A DNA stretch of 64,000 nt from Piliocolobus tephrosceles (lineage: Eukaryota; Chordata; Mammalia; Primates; Cercopithecidae). The stretch covers positions 138,585,150 through 138,649,149 of the forward strand of contig NC_045437.1 in assembly GCF_002776525.5 (NCBI RefSeq). Reading direction: 5' to 3'. The notes under the pieces were generated by a model that was not told the origin of the DNA, did not search any database, and was given only the letters and a program-made list of their open reading frames with translations. This document shows, piece after piece, positions 57,960 through 64,000 of the stretch. The stretch's first letter is position 1. The number at the start of each line of letters is the position of its first letter. The translations under genes were made by a program, and so were the position numbers.

Positions 57960-58875
57960 ACCTTAAATGTACAGAATTCAATTAATAATAATTTTTGGTC
58001 TCCTCATTGGCCCTAGCATCACCTGCTTTATGTATTTGGTTAACTTTAAGAATGTGTTTAGTATCCCCAACCCACCACTCAAAACAGAAGATACACCCTT
58101 GATACTAACTAACCATATGAAACCCATCTCATTCTGCTGTCTTTCTCCACCTAAGATAAGCATCATCCTAAATCTTGTGTTCATAAGTCTCTTGTTTTTC
58201 TTTTTACATAGTTTAACTATATTTATAACAATCTTCTAAAAGTATTTTATTATAGTTATTTTACAAAATGGTTATCAAGTTGAATTAAAATGTGAGCACT
58301 TACTTTTTCCCTTAATATTAACTTGCTAAGATTCATCTATACTGTCATATTTCTCTGTACTTAATGGCTTTGACCATTGTATAAGCAAAGAATTATATTC
58401 TTTTGGTTCTATGAAAATACCACCATTTATTCATATACATTCCCTCAGATGGGCACTTGGGCCATTTTCAGGTTTTTGCCATTGTTACCAGTGCTGCTAT
58501 GCACATTGTTTTGCATATCTTTCTGCTCTTCTACAGAAATGTCTGGCAATTCTTGGCCCTTTACTCTTTCGTGTTGGTGTTAGAATTAATCAAGTTCTGA
58601 GTGGGGAAAAAATGGCTAGAATTTTTATTGGAAATTCTTTGAATCTACAAAACAGGTTTAGAAGTATCGACAATGACACTAAGAATTCCTATCCATGAAT
58701 GTGGTACATCTCAGCATTCATTTAAGCCTTCTTTAATAGCTGTTTTCTACATTTTGTATTTTCTCTTTAGAGGTCTTACACATATTTTGCTAGATTTATT
58801 TCTAGGCTTTTGACATTCTCAGATAAAATTATAAATGATGTTCTCTCATTACCTATTAGGTATTGGATCTAGTTA
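57960..58875 (-). mobile_element. Old L1 (L1M/HAL1-like), antisense, internally deleted
   Basis: 58360-58560 ('ctatgaaaataccaccatttattcatatacattccctcagatgggcacttgggccattttcaggtttttgccattgttaccagtgctgctatg') is the antisense end of ORF2. 58590-58870 ('ggaaattctttgaatctac...agaattcctatccatgaatgtggtacatctc...gtcttacacatattttgctagatttatttctaggctttt') is antisense ORF2 from farther upstream. The intervening ORF2 sequence is missing. Confidence 0.7.
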
Positions 58876-59109
58876 CATTTTTTAATCTAAACTCATGCCA
58901 GTCATAATAACATTTTCAACACAAAGCCTGCTTGACCTACAATCAGCAGAGTGAGATTTTTAATTTTCAGTACTAAGTGGAAGGATTTGATATTGAGACT
59001 TTCTTAGAAAGAGGATTTCATTTTTCATAATTTTGACTTAAATCTTGGCTCTGCCATTTTTGGCCCTAGGGTCTAGGGATAAGTCCTTATCTTCTCTGGA
59101 CTTAATATT

Positions 59110-59665
59110 ACCTGAGGTAGCTTTTCTCAAAATGATTGCCATCAATACCTATCCTCACTGTACATTTCCCCATTGAGAGGTAGAACCTATTTTTCCATCC
59201 TCTTGAATTTGGACTGTTTATGAGTTCTTTGACAAGCAGAAATGGTGAAATTAATACCGAGTGATATACAGGGAAAGGTCACTAGAAGCCTGGAAGCCTC
59301 CATCTAAGTCTCTCGGAATGCTCACTATGGAGAGAGGTAGCTACCCTTTAAGATGAGAACACCATGCTATGAGGATGCTCAAGCTAGCTACATGGAGAGG
59401 TCAGGTTAAGGCCCACAATGACCCATCAATCCCCAGTCCCTCCAACCTTCCTAGTTCAGTCAGGAACTATAAGAGTGAGGAAGCCTCTAGATGACTCTAC
59501 CCTCAGATGCAACCTTGAGAGACTTCAAGAAAGAACTCTTCAGCTGAATCCAGTCAATACACAAGAACATAAGATAGTAATAAATTACTATTTTAAGCCA
59601 CTAAAAATCGGATGGCTTATGTAACAATGAGAAACCATAAGCAACAGATAACTGAAACCTATATT
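59110..59665 (+). repeat. LTR-like old repeat (MLT1-like), tentative
   Basis: 'ggtagaacctatttttccatcctcttgaatttggactgtttatgag' and 'aataaattactattttaagccactaaaaatcggatggcttatgtaacaatgagaaaccataagcaacagataactgaaac' are the usual start and end phrases of an old LTR class. Subfamily not determined. Confidence 0.45.
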
Positions 59666-59786
59666 TTTCAGATTGTGTTTGATAGAACCATAGCATTCCC
59701 AGGAAATTTCCCCTATTGGAAAATAGAGATCAATTAATAAGGCCCTACATTTTTTACTCACCCCCGTCAGTCCAGGGGCCATTCTT

Positions 59787-60745
59787 TTTTTTTTTTTTTT
59801 TTTTTTTTTTCAATTATACTTTAAGTTCTAGGGTACATGTGCATAAAGTGCAGGTTTGTTACATATGTATACTTGTGCCATGTTGGTATGCTGCACCCAT
59901 CAAACTCGTCAGCACCCATCAACCAGTCATTTACATCAGGTATAACTCCCAGTGCAATCCCTCCCTCCTCCCCCCTCCCCATAATAGGCCCCGGTGTGTG
60001 ATGCTCCCCTTCCCGAGTCCAAGTGATCTCATTATTCAGTTCCCACCTATGAGTGAGAACATGTGGTGTTTGGCTTTCTGTTCTTGTGATAGTTTGCTGA
60101 GAATGATGGTTTCCAGCTGCATCCATGTCCCTATAAAGGACACAACCTCATCCTTTTTTATGGCTGCATAGTATTCCATGGTGTATATGTGCCATATTTT
60201 CTTAATCCAGTCTGTCACTGATGGACATTTGGGTTGATTCCAAGTCTTTGCTATTGTGAATAGTGCCGCAATAAACACACATGTACATGTGTCTTTATAG
60301 CAGCATGATTTATAATCCTTTGGGTATATCCCCAGTAATGGGATGGCTGGGTCATATGGTATTTCTAGTTCTAGATCCTTGAGGAATCGCCATAATGTTT
60401 TCCACAATGGTTGAACCAGTTTACAATCCCACCAACAGTGTAAAAGTGTTCCTATTTCTCCACATCCTCTCCAGCACCTGTTGTTTCCTGACTTTTGAAT
60501 GATTGTCAGTCTAACTGGTGTGAGATGGTATCTCATTGTGGTATTGATTTGCATTTCTCTGATGGCCAGTGATGACGAGCATTTTTTCATGTGTCTGTTG
60601 GCTGTTTGCATGTCTTCTTTTGAGAAATGTCTGTTCATATCCTTTGCCCACTTTTCGATGGGGTTGTTTGTTTTTTTCTTGTAAATTTGTTTGAGTTCTT
60701 TGTAGATTCTGGATATTAGCCCTTTGTCAGATGAGTAGACCGGAA
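59787..60745 (-). mobile_element. 5'-truncated L1PA, antisense, 0.96 kb
   Basis: T tail, antisense 3'UTR and ORF2 C-terminal region. Target-site duplication CAGGGGCCATTCTT at 59773-59786 and 60746-60759, an exact 14 bp. The 239-codon minus frame (60036-60755) is the ORF2 C-terminal part and is one of the least damaged L1 frames here, but it lacks the endonuclease and RT. Confidence 0.95.
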
Positions 60746-60812
60746 CAGGGGCCATTCTTAACTCTCAAATTGGGGTCCTGAAAAGAACTCCTTTAAAAAG
60801 AAAAAGAAATGG

Positions 60813-62134
60813 ATTGCTGGCAAGATGGCTGAATAGGAAGAGCTCCAGTCTGCTGCTCCCAGCAAGATCGACACAGATAGCGGGTGATTTCTGCATTTCC
60901 AACTGAGGTACACGGTTCATCTCATTGGGACTGGTTGGATAGTGGGTGCAGCCCACAGAGGGCGAGCCAAAGTAGGGCAGGGCGTCACCTCACCCGGGAA
61001 GCACAAGGGTTCGAGGAATTTTCTCCCCTACCCAAGGGAAGCAGTAGGGGACTGAGCCTGAGGAACAGTGCACAGTGCGGCTCAGATACTGCACTTGTCT
61101 CATGGTGTTTGCAACCCAAGACCAGGAAATTCCCTCTGGTGTCTACTCCACCAGGGCCCTGGGTTTCAAGCACAAAACTGGGCGGCCATTTGGGCAGACA
61201 CCGAACTAGCTGCAGGAGTTTTTTGGTTTTGTTTTTTTTTTTTTTTTTTTCCCATAACCCAATGGCCTGGAACACCAGAGATTCAGAACCGTTCACTCCC
61301 CTGGAAAGGGGTACTGAAGCCAGGGAGCCAAGTGGTCTGGCTTGGCAGGTCCCACCCCCACAGAGCCCAGCAAACTAAGATCCACTGGCTTGAAATTCTC
61401 ACTGCCAGCAGAGAAGCAGTCTGAGATCCACCTGGGACACTTGAGCTTGGTGTGGGGAGGGGCATCCACCATTGCTGAGGCTTGAGTAGGTGGTTTTACA
61501 CTCACAGTGTAAACAAAGGAGCCAGGAGGTTCGAACTGGGTAGAGCCCACTGCAGCTCAGCAAGGCTGCTGTGGCCAGACTGCCAGATTTCTACACTCTG
61601 GGCAGAGCATCTCCGAAAAAAAGGCAGCAGCCCCATTCAGAGACTTATAGATAAAACCCCCATATACCTGGGACAGAGCACCTGGGGGAAAGGGTGGCTG
61701 TGGGTGCAGCATCAGCAGACTTAAATGTTCCTGCCTGCTGACTCTTGAAAAGAGCAGTGGACCTCCCAGCACAGCATTCGAGCTCAGCTAAGGGTTGCTG
61801 ACCCCCATGTATCCTGACTGGGAGACACCTCCCAGTAGAGGCTGACAGACACCTCATACAGAAGAGCTCTGGCTGGCATCTGGCTGGTGCCCCTCTGGGA
61901 CGAAGCTTCCAGAGGAAAGAACAAGCAGCAGTCTTTGCTGTTCTGCAGCCTCTGCTGGTGATACCCAGGCAAACAGGGTCAGGAGTGGACCTCCAGCAAA
62001 CTCCAGCATACCTGAGGCAGAGGGGCCTGACTATTAGAAGGAAAACTAACAAACAGAAAGCATAGCACATCCACAAAGACACCCCATCCAAAGGTCACCA
62101 ACATCAAAGACCAAAGGTAGATGAATCCACAAAG
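60813..62134 (+). mobile_element. L1 5'UTR (promoter region), sense
   Basis: Starts 'ttgctggcaagatggctgaataggaagagctcc', the 5' end of catarrhine L1, and runs about 1.3 kb to ORF1. It retains 'gcgggtgatttctgcatttcc' and the 3' end 'ggaaaactaacaaacagaaagcatagcacatcc'. L1 5'UTRs hold an internal RNA polymerase II promoter; activity cannot be judged here. Confidence 0.9.
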
Positions 62135-62948
62135 ATGGAGAGAAACCAGCGCAAAAAGGCTGAAAATTCCAAAAACCAGGACTCTTCTTCTCCTCCAAAG
62201 GATCACAACTCCTCGCCAATAAGGGAACAAACTGGATGGATAATGAGTTTCATGAATTCACAGAAGCAGGCTTCAGAAGGTGGGTAATAAAAAACTCCTC
62301 AGAGCTAAAGGAGCATGTTCTAACCTAATGAAAGGAGGCTAAGAAACTTGAAAAAAGGTTAGACGAATTGCTAACTAGAATAACCAGTTTAGAGAAGAAC
62401 ATAAATGACCTGACGGAGCTGAAAAACATAACACAAGAACTTCATGAAGAATACACAAGTATCAATAGCCAAATTGATCAAGCAGAAGAAAGGATATCAG
62501 TGATTGAAGACAATGAAATAAAGCAAGAAGACAAGATTGGAGAAAAAAGAATGAGAAGGAGCAAACAAAGCCTCCAAGAACTATGGGAATATGTGAAAAG
62601 ACCAAACCTATGTTTGATTGGTGTACCTGAAAGTGACAGGGAGAATGGAACCAAGTTGGAAAACCTTCCTCAGGATATTATCCAAGAGAACTTCCCCAAC
62701 CTATCAAGACAGGCCAATATTCAAATTCAGGAAATATAGAGAACACCACAGAGATACTCCTGGAGAAGAGCAAACCCAAGACACAAAATTGTCAAGATTC
62801 ACCAAGGTTTAAATAAAGGAAAAAATGTTAAGCTCAGCCAGAGAGAAACGTTGGGTTATACACAAAGGGAAGCCCATCAGGCTAGCAGCAGATCTCTCTG
62901 CAGGAACCCTACAAGCCAGAAGAGAGTGGGGACCAATGTTTGACATTC
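62135..62948 (+). pseudogene. L1 ORF1, broken by stops, frameshift and an Alu
   Basis: ATG 62135 (context aaagATGg) begins ORF1p, the L1 RNA-binding trimer subunit. The frame stops at TAA 62285. A shifted frame from 62368 then covers the coiled coil (Leu/Ile heptads) and the start of the RRM, with ELWEYVKRPNLCLIGVPESD recognisable. It ends at TAG 62737, where a CAG codon is expected. C-terminal-domain sequence continues to about 62940 and is cut by an Alu and another L1. No functional ORF1p can be made. Confidence 0.9.
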
Positions 62949-63254
62949 TTTTTTCTTTTCTTTTTTTTTTCTGAGACGGAGTCTCACTCTGTCGCCCAAG
63001 CTGGAGGGCAATGGCATGATCTCGGCTCCCTGCAAGCTCTGCCTCCCAGGTTCACGCCATTCTCCTGCCTCAGCCTCCTGAGTAGCTGGGACAACAGGTG
63101 CCCACCACCATGCCTGGCTAATATTTTTGTACTTTTAGTAGACACAGGATTTCACCATATTAGCCAGGATTATCTCTATTGCCTGACCTCATGATCTGCC
63201 TGCATTGGCCTCCCAAAGTGCTGGGATTATAGGTGTGAGCCACCACACCTGGCT
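62949..63254 (-). mobile_element. AluY, antisense, inserted in L1 ORF1
   Basis: Full-length Alu in reverse orientation from 'ttttttttttctgagacggagtctcactctgtcgcccaagctgg' to 'gccaccacacctggct'. Short target duplication (T/C)(G/A)ACATTCTT at 62941-62950 and 63255-63264. Confidence 0.92.
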
Positions 63255-63264
63255 CAACATTCTT

Positions 63265-64000
63265 TTTTTTTTTTTTTTTTTTTTATACTTTAAGTTCTAG
63301 GGTACATGTGCATAACGTGCAGGTTTGTTACATATGTATACTTGTGCCATGTTGGTGTGCTGCACCCATCAACTCATCAGCACCCATCAATTCATCATTT
63401 ATATCAGGTATAACTCCCAATGCAATCCCTCCTACCTCCCCCCACCCCATGATATGCCCCGGTGTGTGATGTTCCCCTTCCCAAGTCCAAGTGATCTTAT
63501 TGTTCAGTTCCCACCTATGAGTAAGAACAAGAGGTGTTCCATTTTCTGTTCTTGTGATAGTTTGCTAAGAATGATGGTTTCCAGCTGCATTCATGTCCCT
63601 ACAAAGGACACAAACTCATCCCTTTTTATGGCTGCATAGTATTCCATGGTGTATATGTGCCACATTTTCTTAATCCAGTCTGTCACAGATGGACATTTGG
63701 GTTGATTCCAAGTCCTTGCTATTGTGAATAGTATCGCAATAAACATACGTGTACATGTGTCCTTATAGCAACACAATTTCTAATCCTTTGGGTATATACC
63801 CAGTAGTGGGATGGCTGGGTCATATGGTACATCCAGATCTAGATCCTTGAGGAATCGCCATACTGTTTTCCATAATGGTTGAACCAGTTTACACTCCCAC
63901 CAACAGTGTAAAAGTGTTCCTATTTCTCCACATCCTCTCCAGCACCTGTTGTTTCCTGACTTTTGAATGATTGCCATTCTAACTGGTGTGAGATGGTATC
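63265..64000 (-). mobile_element. L1PA, antisense, continuing past the window
   Basis: T tail and antisense L1 3'UTR ('atactttaagttctagggtacatgtgcataacgtgcagg'), then ORF2 C-terminus. It is cut by the window end. It inserted next to the Alu in the ORF1 of the sense L1. Confidence 0.93.

Noticed and set aside
60036..60755. 239-codon minus-strand frame, the longest of all
   Set aside because: It is the ORF2 C-terminal region of a 5'-truncated L1 with an exact target duplication, not a host gene.

Overview
This is a stretch of primate nuclear DNA, almost certainly intergenic or intronic, from an Old World monkey (macaque/baboon/vervet type). The Alu at 13561-13863 carries bases I associate with cercopithecid AluYR subfamilies (a GCCGGATCTCAGC block, and CTTGAGCC near its 5' end where ape AluY has CGTGAGCC). 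The rest fits: MIR and L2 fossils, catarrhine L1 copies and an LTR2/HERV-E type provirus. I see no protein-coding exon, tRNA, rRNA, CpG island or CRISPR array. Every long reading frame lies in a mobile element, a simple repeat, or sequence without coding character.

Layout. 1-32.5 kb: mainly unassigned sequence studded with old MIR and L2 copies, one MADE1 mariner MITE with a near-perfect hairpin (2229-2309), an old L1 3' end (5.1-5.7 kb), an MLT1-type LTR (9.8-10.5 kb), one young full-length AluY (13.56 kb), an older AluS (25.0 kb), Alu monomers and a MER5A. 32.46-49.58 kb: a nested stack. An L2-like sequence is split by a Tigger/MER2 transposon, which is split by a long older L1. That L1 is in turn interrupted by a twin-primed L1 (35.67-37.20 kb), an AluY (38.69 kb) and a 7.8-kb provirus (40.73-48.50 kb) that itself holds an Alu. 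An Alu plus a second twin-primed L1 lie at the L1/MER2 boundary. 49.58-54.5 kb: L2 and MIR remnants plus a perfect inverted duplication. 54.5-64 kb: three antisense 5'-truncated L1 copies, a sense L1 with 5'UTR and broken ORF1, MLT1-like LTRs and an old antisense L1.

The provirus has ~450-bp LTRs that differ from each other by about 10% by eye, a tRNA-Glu-type primer site and a polypurine tract. Its interior is a mosaic: gag start, purine-rich tract, nucleocapsid remnant, integrase C-terminus, a first env remnant, RT/RNase H, then a second env. Integrase and env lying before RT/RNase H is not a retroviral gene order. It resembles the Repbase mosaic family Harlequin. All frames are broken.

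Most worth a second look are insertions that look like retrotransposition by their target-site duplications but lack ordinary tails and were copied from DNA a few kb away: a chimeric insert at 9906-10199 built from two pieces found inverted at 12120-12265 and 5405-5557; a 259-bp piece of 53505-53763 inserted inverted at 51819-52087 with no substitutions; and a tail-less 3'-truncated Alu at 17134-17219.
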